In this document: positions 11,426 through 24,465 of the stretch, in pieces | Layout: every line of letters starts with the position of its first letter | Position numbering within the stretch: position 1 is the first letter of the stretch | Assembly (NCBI GenBank): GCA_028015205.1 | Contig: CM051510.1 | Coordinates: 29,822,580-29,886,579, forward strand | DNA: 64,000 bases | From: Mytilisepta virgata | Lineage: Eukaryota; Mollusca; Bivalvia; Mytilida; Mytilidae | Direction of reading: 5' to 3' | The notes under the pieces: generated by a model | Database searches by the model: none | Seen by the model: only the letters and a program-made list of their open reading frames with translations | Told to the model about the DNA's origin: nothing | Translations under genes and position numbers: made by a program

Positions 11426-14249
11426 ATTTTATGGCATCATGATATAAATAATTTGTATAAACCATTCTAACTCTTAATCTATTAATAATACTATATATGA
11501 TTTTTGTTCAATAAAAATCAAATTTCTTGCTTTACAATACTAGAAAGCTAGTTTTCCTCATTATTCACTGTATTTAAACGTAACCAAACAGATTTAATTA
11601 TCCGTTCTACAGCTGTTGAAAGTAAATTAATAAATTTGTCTATTTTTGACGGGGTGAATTTTTTATTTTACAAGTTAAATCACGATGCAAAAGCTATATA
11701 TATTATTTCTATAACGTAACATTTCAAGGACGTACACGTCAAACAGCATTACGGAGGGAAGCTTCAAAGAAGTATACTATTTCATTGCACATATTCACCG
11801 ACAATCCTTAATTGCAAATGCAAGGCATAGATTTTTTCTCGAAATAGAAATTTGTGTAACATGAAAATTCGTTTGTTTTTATTTCATTAAACGCGGAGTC
11901 TTTTATATTAGGTTAGATGGTCTGTTTTGTGGGTATAGCTATTTTGCGGCCTTGTCGGATGGGGTTTTGCTGGACTTTAATTGTATTTATCATATCTTTG
12001 TATAATAAAATACAGGAAATTTTAAATATTTAAATACCCATTAACTTATATCAGTGATGTATTGAAGTGTTGTATTTTTTTTTTATTTCTCTTAAATTAA
12101 GTAATAAAAAATTGAAATAACCTATAGCCCGCAACCCGCAACACACAGAGCCCCACAATAGGTACATGTACTTTCTATTTTTTGAAGTTTAGAATTTGAA
12201 ATAAATGGACTAAATACTCCACTTGATATATTTTATTCTAGAACAATCATTGATATAGGATTGTGCGGCAAACGTAATAGCGTTCACCAAATATATCCGT
12301 GTACATGTACGTTTCAATAGAAGTTGATGGTGGGACGGCGGTGTCAATTGTGATATACAGATTTTCGTTGTTTTTTTTTTTATTTAATTGCTGTTATACG
12401 AGTGTTCCTATCTAGAGTGTACATTGTATCATAGCTTACATTGCTATTACAAAAAAAAAAAAAAAAAATACAAATTACAATTAAAGTCGTTTACCGTTCT
12501 TACCTAATCATTTTTGCAGATTCGTTGATTAAGAAAAAATATGTAAATATCTTGTAATAAATAAGAAATATGCGATTAACACTTTGACTGACGATTGTAA
12601 AATGATGTGCAAAGAGTTCTAACAGTTGATGAAATTTATCAAATAATTGCCTGAATATACATTTATACAATTATATGGAGCATACATTTGTATAATTAAT
12701 AAAAAATATATTACGTCGACGGTTAACAATATGAAAATTAAGTATAATGTCAAAGAAAATGAATAATTCAGGACCATGATCATTTATACAATCTAAATTC
12801 ATCTTTATGAGATGAACTTAATTTTTCGATCGAGTGCAGGTTTCACAAAAAGAAAAACGTTAAAACGACTAACAAAAATACCTTGAATCAACCGACACAG
12901 ATGGTCACTAAAAAGCGTCAGTCCAAAACGAAGCAATTCTGCACAGCAAGCTCGTACGCTGCTGCTTTTCACTGAAAACCATATAACAATTTCCTTTCCG
13001 TTATGAGAATGCTAAAAGGGATTTGCAATTTGCAATTTTTCTCATGTGCTATCGTTTTCGAATAGTTATAAGCACGTCAGCAGGTGTTCTTGTTTGAATG
13101 TTTAGATAACTTCGACTGGACTTGAAAGGAATAGCGTACACAGAGTGCTATGTAAATCGCTTAAGGGGTAACGCTTAATAACGTAGATAGAATATGGTTT
13201 TTATAGTCACACAAAATGGGATTAAGAACAGACGATCCCGTAGTTTTCAATACATTTAAAATCTGTATACAAACCTGAGTATCTTTCTTTTGAAATGCAC
13301 AGAACAGCTTCTAAAACGTAAACTAAATGACAGATTAGACACGAGATTTTCCAGATTTATCTAAAAATTCCAACTTGTCAGCTTAAAATTTGCATTCATC
13401 TATCATTTTTACGTAATAATCCTTAACTGTCAATAACATGCATCCCAGTAAGGTTTTGTATTACATCTATTTGTCAGCTGACATGTCTGATGCATAAAAC
13501 ATGCAGATGAAAAATTTCTTCACTGATTTTAAATCATTTATACTAATACGCATAACGATGTCACAGATATGACCTACAACAGATCTCTTTTGGAAACTTA
13601 TACTTTTTAATCAAAATTGGTATCAAAGAATTTTATGTAAAGTATACTTTAACCGTCTATACTATTACTGAACAACCATTTGACGCAGGGCTGGGGGTGA
13701 TGGATGCAAGAAGGAATTTAAAAAAATATCAAATTGCAGTTTATTTTGGAAAAAAATTGTGCGCGCTTTCGCTCCAAAAATTGAAATATGTAGACAATTG
13801 ATAGATAAATAAATAAGTGAAAAACTGGTTGCTCCATTATATCTGTTTAAAGATTTTTTTTTTCACACGAACAAAATTAAATGTTTTAAGGATTTTCTTA
13901 TTCAGGACTACGTTTTTTTTTCATTTTGAAGTTTGCATAACAAATTACTGGTAAACCTATACTAAGGAGTACTGTATTTCCCTAATGCATACATGTAGCT
14001 GTGATTTTGATGGTTTTGGCTTTAACTAATTTGTTCATTTAGAAATTATTTAATATTTTGTTATTGATTTTGATTTCAGTATTTTAGGCTTTGACCACAA
14101 CTGATGTGCACATCTTCTGCAAATAGTTATCATGGAATATTTCAAAGGAAAACGACCAAAAGGGTAAACCCCAAAAGACATTTAAGGACAAGGAAGATGG
14201 CCTTAGTTTTCGTAAAATTTAGCATTCCTTATAATTGTCAATTTAAATA
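11426..14249. other. intergenic, nothing convincing
   Basis: A GC-richer patch at about 12890-13010 could be an untranslated exon on the minus strand (it is followed by a CAAG|GTATTT donor-like site) but has no long frame. The 14076-14190 stretch may be a strongly diverged copy of repeat R2. Otherwise AT-rich filler with poly-A and poly-T runs. Confidence 0.4.
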
Positions 14250-14520
14250 TCGGCAACAGAAAATCAAAGGGACAAAACAGTAGGAAAAGTCCATAAAAAA
14301 CGTAGTCCAAGGAAACGACAAAGTCAGGAGAACGGAACACAACGAACAGACGCCACAAGAATAAAAAAAACTTATAATAAACTAAACAAAACTAGAACAA
14401 GACAGCACAGAAACAAAAGCACTAGCAATGTCAACTCCCATTCAAAACCGGGAGTGACATCAGGTGCTCCGGACGTGTAAGCAGGTCCTTCTCCGTTAAC
14501 GACCACCGTCACATTGCAAG
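14250..14520 (+). repeat. dispersed mussel-type repeat R9, copy 2
   Basis: A-rich segment with blocks 'AGAACAAGACAGCACAGAAA', 'CAATGTCAACTCCCATTC' and 'GGTGCTCCGGACGTGTAAGC', an order I recall from a repeat abundant in Mytilus DNA. A diverged copy of its 3' end lies in a lectin intron (24985-25190). Confidence 0.65.
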
Positions 14521-16777
14521 TGGAGACATTGTCTTGTTTCAACACCTTTAAACGTTGACTTCAGAAAGTAACAAAGAAAAAATAATGTATTTAATTGTAG
14601 TTTATGCAGCCTTTATTCCTAAGCATTTCTGAAAATAACATCTTCTTATCATGAAAAACTACTTTATTGTCATATTAAGAAAATTGGGAAGGTGATAAAA
14701 TGCACTGTTTAAGAGCTAAAATTTGAAAAGAAATTAAATTTTATATTTTCAGCCATTTAAAACCTATAAGTGGTGCAAATATTATTGCTCCCTGACACTT
14801 TCATCGACAATTATCGTAATAAAATTAACAGATATTTTATCTGACAGGAAATTTACATGAACAGTTTGCATGAAAATTGTTATATTTTCCGTGAAAACCA
14901 ATTACCAAATTGAAGATTTAAATATACAGCTGCGAAGAAGTGAGGGGGCAGATGACAGTTTTCACAATAAAATTTTATAATTTTATAATGCCTTGTGAGT
15001 GTACATGTATTAAATATAAATAAATATTAATTTTGAATAAACTTTATGTCAAAGGTTAATAACATATCTTTCCTAAACAGTTAATAGAATAAACATTTTT
15101 AAAGGAATGGTTTTTGTTTTTTTAGTTTTACGGCAACAATTTTTAACAAGTTATTATTTGGTGTCTTGTGTTGAGAATTAAATACCTTTTCAATTATCAT
15201 TATGCACAAAATTTATAGACATGAATAATTATTTTAGTTAAGAATTTCTGGCTGAGAGGGACACGTAAGCTAGAAACTGTCACCTGATTGGAACTAAATA
15301 CAATTGTTAAACCGAGGTGGACATGCTTACCTCTCCGGATCGCCGCATTTCACTCTGTAGAAATAGCATTGGTAGTGATTTACTATTGTATTTTTGTTAA
15401 CAGTTTTTTTTAACTTTTGGTTATTCTCTGTATTTATGTTCGCAATAATTCATATAACTCCCTGAATTTGATATGCAAGCGCCTATGTTTTTTTTTCAAT
15501 AACTGAATTATTAAGTTTGATTATTTTTATCATATCTTTGTTGTTATTTCTTGCCTGAGTTTCTAAGAAATATGATCCACCCTTTTTTTGTTCCAATCTC
15601 GGCTAAAAATTTGTGATTATATGTCTACAAATTTACTCAAAGAAAATTTAAAAAAATCGACATTTTGATAATATTGAGAAATTTTACGAACGAATCCGGA
15701 TCTCGTTGTAGTAATATGGAGTGTGGTTAAGGTGATAACTGATAATTACCGATTCGAGTAAGTTTTAGATTTTAAAAATGTTGTTTGCATATACTTTAAG
15801 TATATGATTAAATAAGATTTTAAGATAGTTAAATTAAATAAGATTTTAAAGATAGTTAAGGTGAATATGACAGTTGCTAATTCTGGAGCTAGTTTGAGAC
15901 TTTAATGTGTATTTTTAAGGAGAAAAAGACATTTGCAGTGTCGATAATGTTTTAGATTTTAATGTGAACCTGTTGAATAAATTCTAACTAGGAATAAAGG
16001 AGCTTTAACAGTGATAAAGGTGTTAATGCCAATTGCTGAGTCGAGCAAGTTTTAGCTTTTAACTGTGGCTGTGTATATACCAGCATTGATTATATATCAT
16101 AAAGTGTGGTGGAGGTTGCATGCGTGTATATAAGTGTATAAAGAAGAATTTTAAATCAAATGGTAGTGCTGTTAGTTTAATAGGGATTGTACACTTCAAG
16201 AAGTTTGTCTAACTGAAGTGGTTCATCTGACAAAGGTGGAATGTACAGAATAGGTAACAGGAGTCAAGATTCTTTTATGGGATCAATATACTTTAAAATG
16301 AGGTCAATAAATGAAATTTCCTAAAATCATGTGACCAAACTAACCAATGAGAAAACAGGGAAAAATCTCATTTGAAATATTATTTGATATGCGTTATAAT
16401 TATTTCATTATTACTATTGAATTTTTTTTTTCGGAGAGGTGTTGTGTCTCCGTAACATTGAAATCATACAGGGCTTCCGTAACTTAACACGGTAATCCGG
16501 GAGAATATGGCTTCCCAACTGAAACCCTATGTCTAGATACAATGTATGAGGTGAATAAAATGGCCACTTTACTATTGAACTGGTCAATATACTCTGCAAT
16601 TAATGGATTTATCTTGTTTTGTTATAGTGATCTAATGGACGTTCCACTCTGTTTATTTATAGGTACTTAGAGAGATCTATAATCTTTTTTGCCAAAACTA
16701 TGAAAGGTGTGTGCTGTTAACTTAAAAAAGAGCTTTAATATAACAAATCAGTTCAGTAAGGACTTAGTTTGTTATAC
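14521..16777. other. intergenic with degenerate tandem repeats
   Basis: At 15727-16060 a motif like 'GTTAAGGTGATAAC...GAGTAAGTTTTAGATTTT' recurs three times at spacings of roughly 130-160 bp with heavy divergence. Within it a ~26-bp unit (TTAAATAAGATTTTAA) is doubled at 15807-15860. No coding-like frame. Confidence 0.45.
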
Positions 16778-17129
16778 AGTGGAACTGCCTCTGTGGTCTC
16801 GTGGTAGCATGTTCGGCTCGAATGCGGAAGATCGCAGGTTTGTTCCATGGCCGGTCAAACCAAAGACATTAAAATTCGTATTTTCTGCTTCTTCACCATG
16901 CGGCGTCTAGGAGAAGGAGTCAGTATAATGTGTCCGAGAGGAGTGATATGTCTTCCTGCGTAAAGTTACAATGTGAGCTACATTTTAGCACGGTAAAAAT
17001 CCGGCGCAGCGTGTCGGTCTAGTACCAAGCAGGGTCCATATTCATATCATATCAACATGTATCCATGCATGTAATTATTGCCGCTGAACGTTCAACAATA
17101 ATCCGTATATCCATCCGTGTTAAACAGTG
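16778..17129 (+). mobile_element. tRNA-derived SINE, family 2, full-length copy
   Basis: The head carries RNA polymerase III promoter-like blocks: TGGTCTCGTGGTAGCATG (box A region) and GATCGCAGGTTTGTTCC (box B region). A shared body follows ('GGTCAAACCAAA', 'GTCTTCCTGCG', 'GGTCTAGTAC.AAGCAGGGT'). It is flanked by a 9-bp target-site duplication, TTGTTATAC, at 16769-16777 and 17130-17138. Copies also at 55931-56258 and, minus strand, about 61085-61392. The open frame 16707-16910 crosses its head and is not a gene. Confidence 0.85.
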
Positions 17130-17290
17130 TTGTTATACTTTATGTAAATTTCTCCAATTTTAATGCATTTTCATTTGTTTACAAGAATGTGGTATTTTAC
17201 TCGATCACCCACTGGAAAAGAAACAGCAGGTGATATTTTTTATACCGCAACCAGCTCGTGATCTACATATACATTTCAAGAACAAAAATA

Positions 17291-17420
17291 ACAAATTTCT
17301 AATATGGTGACGGAGTATATTGTGACCCCTTTGAAAACATTGTCAACCTCGGATTCGCCTCAGTTGACAATGTTTTCTCGGGGTTACAATGTACTCCGTC
17401 ACCCTCTTAGAAATGTGTTA
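17291..17420. repeat. snap-back hairpin repeat (copy c)
   Basis: Two arms of about 57 bp (17291-17346 and 17363-17419), largely complementary, enclose the loop CTCGGATTCGCCTCA. The loop resembles that of the hairpin at 10364-10509. Confidence 0.85.
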
Positions 17421-19639
17421 TTTATATATGAGCACTTTCAAAAGTACTACGACTCTTTTTGTACTTTTTAGGTCGTTTTAGGTTTGGTGTCCTATTGACA
17501 TTCACCCCGTATCTTATTTCAATTCTACTGTATGTTGTATTTGAACAGGGAAAAATACAACGTATTCAATTTCTTCTTCATTTAATGTTTCTAAATATGA
17601 CATCTTTTAATCATGAACAACAAATTTATATGAACAGCGTCACTTTAAGGAAATTACAAACAACATAAGACTTCCCTGTTTAAAAATCTTAAAATTGAAA
17701 AAGAAATGAAAGTTAATATTTGCAGATCATTTAAACCTACAATAAGTGGACACAATATTTTGCCGCCACTTAGGTTGACAATTACCATAATTAAATATAA
17801 CAATGAAGTAGATGAACAGATAATTTATAAAGCAGAAAATTTATAATTTGGAATGAAATTGCTACTTTATTTTACTCTTTAATTCTGTTAAATTTAATTA
17901 CTACTAAATATCAATCCAATTGAAAATATATAGGCATAAATCCTCAGCTGGCAGCCAAATAACTGCAGTACATGTATATACATTAGTCAATATAATGTAT
18001 TACAGTTTTTTTTTCTCGTACTGAAAGTGTCGTGTCGGATATCATAAAGCAGAATCGCGTACAAAGTCACTGTAGAATTGCGGATTAGAGAAGACCGTAG
18101 AATTGCGGATTAGAGAAGACAAAGAGGAAAATGGCAACCGACTAATTCTGTTTGAAACCAGAATTACGTATTTTATTACAAGGAAGTTTTTTTGTGTTTT
18201 GTTAATCTCTTTCGTTTAATGATGATTCGTGCATGTAGTTTGTCCCGTTGTTTGTAGAATTATTATTTTTAAAGCAATGGGGAATATACATGTACTATCA
18301 TTTGGAGAAACAGGTTTGCGCACATTTCAGATTTTCACTTATACTTATATAAAATTCGTTCGACACTTGCGCACAGTTACCTTTTCCGTTAGCCAGACAT
18401 AATATGTTCAAGATACAAGTACAGTATGGTACATATTATGTCTGTTTAGTTACAAACTCCAGACCAGGTGGTATTGTGAAGCTGGAACATGTTGATACTA
18501 GCTTGGAAGCAAAAAACAAAAATGGTACATATGCAATCGTTTAATGAGATTTTGCGCAAGTGTAATGCACCCCTGTCATTACATGTACATGTATCTGAAA
18601 ATCGTTTATCCGAATCGCGAACCTGTAACAAATTGGTTTAGCGAAATTATTAATTTATTAGAATGTATTTACACTTTATTTTTATATAAATGAAATGAAT
18701 AAAATAAAATTTTACGGCATTACTATTAATGAAACCCGTTCATTTATTGGACAAACTAAAACAGATTAAAACAGAATTGTAAGCATAGGGCAGTAGTTTT
18801 ATACAACAGTGACAATAGCAAAATATAAGTGCAACAAAACGAACTTATATAAAATAAAAAAATCGAACAACCAGTGCTTGCCCTCTCGAACTTTACCTGG
18901 GGTGAGATACATATATTTGTCTTCATTTTAAGGACATCACTATTAAATGTTGTTATCTTGATCGTATGTTCAACATACAAATGTACAAATGTATCTGTGG
19001 GGATTTTGTGCCGAGAATGAATCTACTTTGTTCCCTCGTGCACATTAATATCATTTTTCCCTTTTTTGTTTCTATAGTTTGCATTCTGATTTTTCTGCAA
19101 CATGGTTGGAACAAAGAAATCTTGTTATATAGGGTCACTCCTCATGTCTCATCAAAGACGACCGAGCATAGAAATCTAGAAACACGAAAATATGTTTCAA
19201 AGCAGACTCCGTGCCAATATTTATAAAAAGGTACCCCCCACCCCACCTCCAAAAATGGCACCACATTCCCAGAGGGAAATACGTGTAGTTTTTAGATGCC
19301 ATAAATCCCCGTTAGCATTAAAATGTTAGTATCATTTACTAGGTGGTCCCTTTGTTCTAAAGGAGACAAATCGGCTAATTGTTTTACCGTCCTCAGAGAT
19401 TTTTTATGGAAGGCGAGATAACTCAAAACAGACATGACAGATGTGAAATATTTTTTTTTATTCTGTCTTTCAAATTTTTTCCATGACGAACCTCGCTTAA
19501 ATATCGTAAGTATTATAGACATACATAAAGATTCGAGGGAAACTAACGAGAGCCAAACATTAACGGGTAAAAACAATCCGAAGTGTATTCTTAAAATCGA
19601 AAGACAAAGACAGGATCGTAATTGAAATTAAATGCTTAG
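17421..19639. other. intergenic with a small tandem duplication
   Basis: A 24-bp block is repeated exactly at 18072-18095 and 18097-18120 (period 25). A 13-bp stem hairpin (GACATAATATGT...) lies near 18390-18442. Open frames at 18756-19576 have no recognisable domain. Confidence 0.5.
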
Positions 19640-20170
19640 AGGTAGACAACACAGAAACTCTTTAAAAATCGGCTGAACGTTTTAATGACATACTATTAGT
19701 AAAGATAAATAAAGCTTCTAAATAATCAAATAGTTTTAGTTTAGTTGGGGTTTAACGCCGTTTTCACCACATTTTGGCCATTTCGCGGCGGCCAGTTTTT
19801 ATTGGTGGAGGAAGCCGGAGTACCCGGAGAGAACCACCGACCTTCGGTAGGAAAATTGACAATCCTTGTTAATTAAGATCGGAGTCGAACACACCCCGCC
19901 ACAGGTGAGATTCGAACTCAAAACCCCAGCGTTGACAGGCTAGTGATCTGTAGTAGTAATGACGAACTACCTAGACCGCTCGGCCACCGAGGCCCCAAAA
20001 TAATCAAATAAATGTTTGTCAAACTGCTATATATCCAATGAAATTATTCCCGTAAATTGTGTGGTTCAAATTTATTGATTCTTTTTATTTTGTCAAACAG
20101 GTCAAAGTAAATATTTCGTCAAAATTTTATGAAAATTAAACGAGCCAAATCTATTTTAGTCAAAGTGTTG
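19640..20170 (+). repeat. copy of a palindrome-arm repeat, split by a SINE
   Basis: 19640-19732 plus 19998-20170 align with 58815-59055 of the giant palindrome's right arm, and inversely with 44480-44720 of the left. Shared blocks are 'CATACTATTAGTAAAGA', 'TATATCCAATGAAATTATTCC' and 'AAATCTATTTTAGTCAAAGT'. The SINE at 19733-19997 interrupts it. So part of the palindrome arm is a dispersed repeat in its own right. Confidence 0.8.
19733..19997 (-). mobile_element. tRNA-derived SINE, family 1, full-length
   Basis: Read on the minus strand it opens with GGCCTCGGTGGCCGAGCGG (box A like, serine/leucine-tRNA-like) and has box B GAGTTCGAATCTC. A conserved body and an 'AACGGCGTTAAACCCCAACT' tail follow. 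A perfect 13-bp target-site duplication, AAATAATCAAATA, flanks it at 19720-19732 and 19998-20010. It sits inside an older repeat. Confidence 0.92.
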
Positions 20171-20984
20171 GGTACTCCCTAATGCAAATGATCAACAGAG
20201 ACCCTACCAAAAAATAAGGTATATGACGTTAGTTGTTACACGTTATTATGAATCCCTTTTCACCTGCATTTATAGATTTTGAATCAAAAGTGATTTTTCC
20301 AACACACTCCTTCTTTCATATGACAGAATTCGTTTTAGTTTATTCACTTTATATATAAATAATCTGCTGACATATCAATTTACTCTGAACTGCTTTATTG
20401 TACTTTTAACAAATTCTGATTAAATAATGAAATTTAATATTCTTATCAACATACATATCGATCTAACCAGTAAGTGCTAACAGTGTGTTCATATCACATT
20501 GGCTATAATTGCTGTCTCGATATTTATGTGATAACAGATAATATATCTTTATTAATACGTGATCAATCAACTGAATTTTTATGTTTTTAAGAGAAAAGAA
20601 GTACAGCTGCAATTATGTTCACAATTACATCAATGCACTTTTGTGGCAGATATGAATGATAAGGTAAAATAAAATTGAACTATTTAACTGCAGGACAAGA
20701 TAGTAAGATAAAGTTATGGAAAGTCGGTGAAAAATTAGTCTATTTAAATAAAAGTATATTCCAAGTTCGCGTATCATTACTTCGATAACCTGTTTTTAAT
20801 TTCATTTTGTACATAAAAATATACTAGAACTTGATTTTGAAAACACACATTCGCACACATACAAATATTGCTTTATAGGCTTTCAAGACTTTTGGACCTG
20901 ACAAGAACTTGTTTGTCTGTTCGGACGCAATATGAAATACTGTGCATCGACATTTGTATATGTACTAGTACTGTATCGCTCAAT
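20171..20984. other. intergenic, nothing recognised
   Basis: AT-rich with no coding-like frame or shared repeat. Confidence 0.5.
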
Positions 20985-21375
20985 ATTGATTGATTGATTG
21001 ATCGTTGCTTAACGTCCAGTTGCAAACATTTCATGATTCTTCAGGACGAGAACCAGTTCAATTTATCAAACAATTCAAATAGGGATGGGCCATGACACAA
21101 AGGGCAACCAATTTTGACTGCCCCTATAAAAGGAGGATGGTTGGGTAGGGTCGGATAATTTTACCTTCTATAGCGGCATCAGCCTACTCTTTTTCGAAAA
21201 CTACAGAAGCTTGTAGGGAGTGTGGCATTATCCAAACACGTTACCCACTATGGTCCGCGGTCAGGCTTTCCCTATTATGACCTTACAACCCCCCAATGAG
21301 AGGGTCTCCCAAATCCGCCACCTGGGGACGCGCTAGGCAGCTCTGTGGGTTGAGCTCCATCACAGGTGCCTAGCA
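20985..21375 (+). repeat. dispersed bivalve repeat ('TTGATTGATTGATTG...TTAACGTCCAG')
   Basis: Begins with a TTGATTGATTGATTGATCGT run, then 'TGCTTAACGTCCAGT', and is GC-richer than its surroundings. I recall this start as a common dispersed repeat in bivalve DNA. Only one copy lies in the window. No ORF. Confidence 0.55.
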
Positions 21376-21657
21376 ATATTTATTAAAGACTTCCAACATA
21401 CATACAAGATTTATCTAACGCCATGCCTAAAATGTTCATACAAAGACTAATACATTGTAGGTTCTCACACGAGTTGAAAATGAAGATTATGAACTCTTTA
21501 AAGAGTTTTTAAAATTCACGTCTTTCCCGAGTGGAGCGCAGATTTTCCAGTTCTTCATTTTTGGACGAGTGTAAGTACCTATTTCTTCCGTAAAAACAGG
21601 GGTTTTAGGCCTCGCACACCTATGTATTTTCCGTATGAACAACCGAAAAGGTATAGT

Positions 21658-21728
21658 GACGTAACGTTACGTCTGATTGGTCAAGAGTCACAATAAACGA
21701 ATGTATTAAGGATTCTCATTGGACGTCA
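21658..21728. promoter_or_regulatory. candidate promoter: CRE-like palindrome with two CCAAT boxes
   Basis: 21658-21673 is the perfect 16-bp palindrome GACGTAACGTTACGTC, containing CRE/bZIP half sites. Immediately beside it on the minus strand is GACCAATCAGA, a good NF-Y CCAAT box. A second CCAAT box joined to a TGACGT half site lies at about 21713-21728. No gene can be attached: the nearest plus-strand frame, 21983-22180, is short and runs into a SINE. Confidence 0.35.
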
Positions 21729-22151
21729 TACAGAGTGTAGACGAGCGCACATGAACTCGTCTTCACTCGGAAGAATATAAATACATGTAGTACAAATGTA
21801 TATACTTGAACGAATACCAATCTGAATAGTTCCTTTTAAAGGGCATTGCAGTACGTAAAATATTGTAACAAAAAATGTATATAAATAAACAACAAAACAG
21901 GTCAGGTCAACAATGAAATAATAAGCAATTAACACCATTTTGGACAAAAAAGAGTATAAAACACAGAACCAACAGATTCAGGATGGTCAGACATTTTGAA
22001 CAGATGCTTATGAAGACTTCAGAGACTATCGCAAAGCATCAGAATAATGTTGTATTATTATACAATAATGTAAAATGTCTGCAAACACATTCATACGAAA
22101 CTTACCAAATATCATTACTTATTTTTTGGGTAAAAATATACATTCATAGTC

Positions 22152-22406
22152 GGGAGGGCCTCGTTGGCCGAGTCGTCTAGGTAGTTTGTCATGACTACTA
22201 ATGACCACTAGCTGTCAACACCGAGATTGTGAGTTCGAATCTTACCTTTGGTGTGTTCGACTCCGATCTTAATTGAGAAGGATTGCAATTTTCCTACCGA
22301 AGTTCGGTGGTTCTCTCCGGATACTCCGGCTTCCTGCACCAATAATAACTGGCCACCGCGAAATAGTCAAATGTGCTGAAAACAGCGTCATACCCCAGCT
22401 AAACAT
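22152..22406 (+). mobile_element. tRNA-derived SINE, family 1, full-length
   Basis: Opposite-strand relative of 19733-19997: head GGCCTCGTTGGCCGAGTCG, box B GAGTTCGAATCTT, same body and tail. It is flanked by a perfect 13-bp duplication, TACATTCATAGTC, at 22139-22151 and 22407-22419. The sequence is more diverged from the family pattern than the 19.7-kb copy. Confidence 0.92.
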
Positions 22407-24089
22407 TACATTCATAGTCAGTTGGCCGTCTTTATCTTGGAGTAAGTAGTGAGTTTTTGATTCATTGTCGAAGAACGTAGAGTGAAGAATAGAAATATTA
22501 GCTTTGTTTAATTGCTTTTAATGGATAACAGGAAAGGTCAACAATGACATACCAATCAATCAAAGCAACCCAACTGACAGAACGCTGGACAAAAAAAGAA
22601 CATAAAATAGTACACAACACAAACATGAACACACCATAGAGTCAGAATAGTCTGACTTGGTACATACACTGAATAGTTGTTGGGTTAAACCGGTTTAATG
22701 GGTACCCAAACCTGGGTACGCTGCATTTCCCACTGCTACCAGCCCTCTTCTGTTACGTGGAGATTCTTGATTTTTTTTAAACAAAGTCTATGTTCAAAAG
22801 AATCAGTATTATTGTAAAACTAGATAATATTTGTATTTTCCCATCTACAGTTCGATTCATAGATATAGTGTAAGCAAAGTAGAACTCAGTCTCGGGTCGT
22901 ATCATTACCTTGAGCGGTTGAGGAAAACATTAAAATAAATTCCTTGTTAGGAATTATAAATTGAAAATTTACTAGCTATAGTTTGCGGCGGAAAAAAAGA
23001 CATCTCTATAAAAAAACAAAAAAATTGTGAAAAAAAACAAACAAAAAAATTACCCCCATCACCACAAAAAACATCAACAACTGAACATTTACTTGAATTT
23101 GTTTTTTTTCTATCTTTATGATTATTTATTTAGGGGAAACAGTGTGTAAAATAGAATTTTTAATATCTTTAGTTTATGCAATCAGTGTTGTTGGTTTCGA
23201 GCACATTGTACTTTGCACTACCCCCACGGTTAAGTTATCCTGAAATAAAAAAGGCAGACGATTAGTACAGAATGACATCTATAATACATGTATGCATATT
23301 CATCAAAATACAATAAACCATGTTTTATGTTTTTATTTTTTATTTTTTCGATATCCCTTTAATCTTCGTAATTATAAGTGATAATTTTATTTTTCAGACA
23401 AGTACCTTAAGAACGAATATTATCACCAGTAACTAGGCACTCACGCGAGCTACTGGAAACAGCAAAAGTATCTGTAACCAACCAACTAAACAAGTAAGCA
23501 TTTCAGAGATCTTTCATATATAAAGTGTGGTGTTTGTTTTTACATGTGTATGAAAACAATCAATTTCTAAATAAAACATTACACGAAATCACTAGAATTA
23601 CATAGCTGGATGAATTATGACGTACTATATAAGAATTGAAATACTTAATTTTTGCAGTTTTATCGGAACTTCGACGGAAAGTTCGTAGAAAAAATATATA
23701 AAGACGTGCGCACGGTGAAGGAATTTACAACCCTATAAAACTAATATTATAATGATGCTTTGAGATATTATAATTAAATTTTACATTTGACAAGTATAAA
23801 ATATGACTGGAATATTTCTATGATTTAAAGATTTTAGTTGTCATTCAACGAAATGGCCACACAGCCGTGACAGTGCATCAAATTTATTTCGGTAGTTTGT
23901 GATACATTTTATTACCGTGTTGTCCTGAAATATTACATCGCTGCATGTTATATGAAGCATGCGCTAAACAACGATTTTGACTTTTGTTGGGTTATGAAAC
24001 ATCACTTTTCAAACCTTGATCGTTTTCTCCAATAAAATATGGATTTCAAGTCGTGTAATTATAAGTAGATAAAGGTTGATTAACATTTA
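22407..24089. other. intergenic, nothing recognised
   Basis: A segment at 22527-22660 resembles 21895-22005 ('GGTCAACAATGA' and 'TGGACAAAAAA' blocks), so a diverged repeat pair brackets the SINE. Otherwise AT-rich without a coding-like frame. Confidence 0.45.
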
Positions 24090-24465
24090 TAATATAACTA
24101 ATCTTGAAACTCAAATATATTATACATAAAAAATATACAACTAGTGAAATACAACTAGTGACCAAAGAAACATTAATTATTAAAGTTATATGTATCTGTA
24201 TTTAGTGTATTTTGGTCACGTGTTGTAGATTTTTTTTGTATTCTAATTTCGAGATTAGTTTATTATATTTACAGATAATGAGATGGGCTATATTTTTATG
24301 TGACTACGCGTCGACCTGCATATAGTAACGTCGAACGTCGTTGGCGACACCAATTGTTACGTAACTTCCTAGAGTGAAAGATGACTTTTCTGTTCACAGG
24401 TTGAAATATTGGATTTTACTTCACTCGGAAATTCAGGTATTTAACCACAAATGTAATAATTAAAA
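24090..24465 (+). repeat. dispersed repeat R11, copy overlapping the lectin 3' end
   Basis: Aligns with 47595-47960 (plus) and 56268-56625 (minus) in the giant palindrome. It starts with a TAACTAATCTTGAAA hairpin arm and its complement, and ends with 'CTCGGAAAT.C.GGTATTT' then 'GTAATAATT'. Its right end lies inside the last exon of the C-type lectin gene. Confidence 0.75.
24259..24264 (-). promoter_or_regulatory. candidate polyadenylation signal AATAAA
   Basis: On the minus strand AATAAA lies about 150 bp beyond the lectin stop codon, inside repeat R11. It is the first such hexamer I found downstream; with this AT content chance occurrence is easy. Confidence 0.35.

Noticed and set aside
12890..13010. 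GC-richer patch as a non-coding exon on the minus strand
   Set aside because: Only a weak donor-like site and no partner exon or frame, so not annotated as a gene.
16707..16910. 67-aa plus-strand open frame
   Set aside because: Runs across the boundary and head of SINE family 2, so not a gene.
18390..18442. 13-bp stem hairpin as a terminator or miRNA precursor
   Set aside because: Stem is too short for a miRNA precursor and bacterial-type terminators do not apply here.
22140..22260. tRNA gene suspected from A- and B-box sequences at the 22.15-kb and 19.9-kb loci
   Set aside because: The tRNA-like head does not fold into a full cloverleaf, continues into a shared SINE body, and has target-site duplications around the whole unit.
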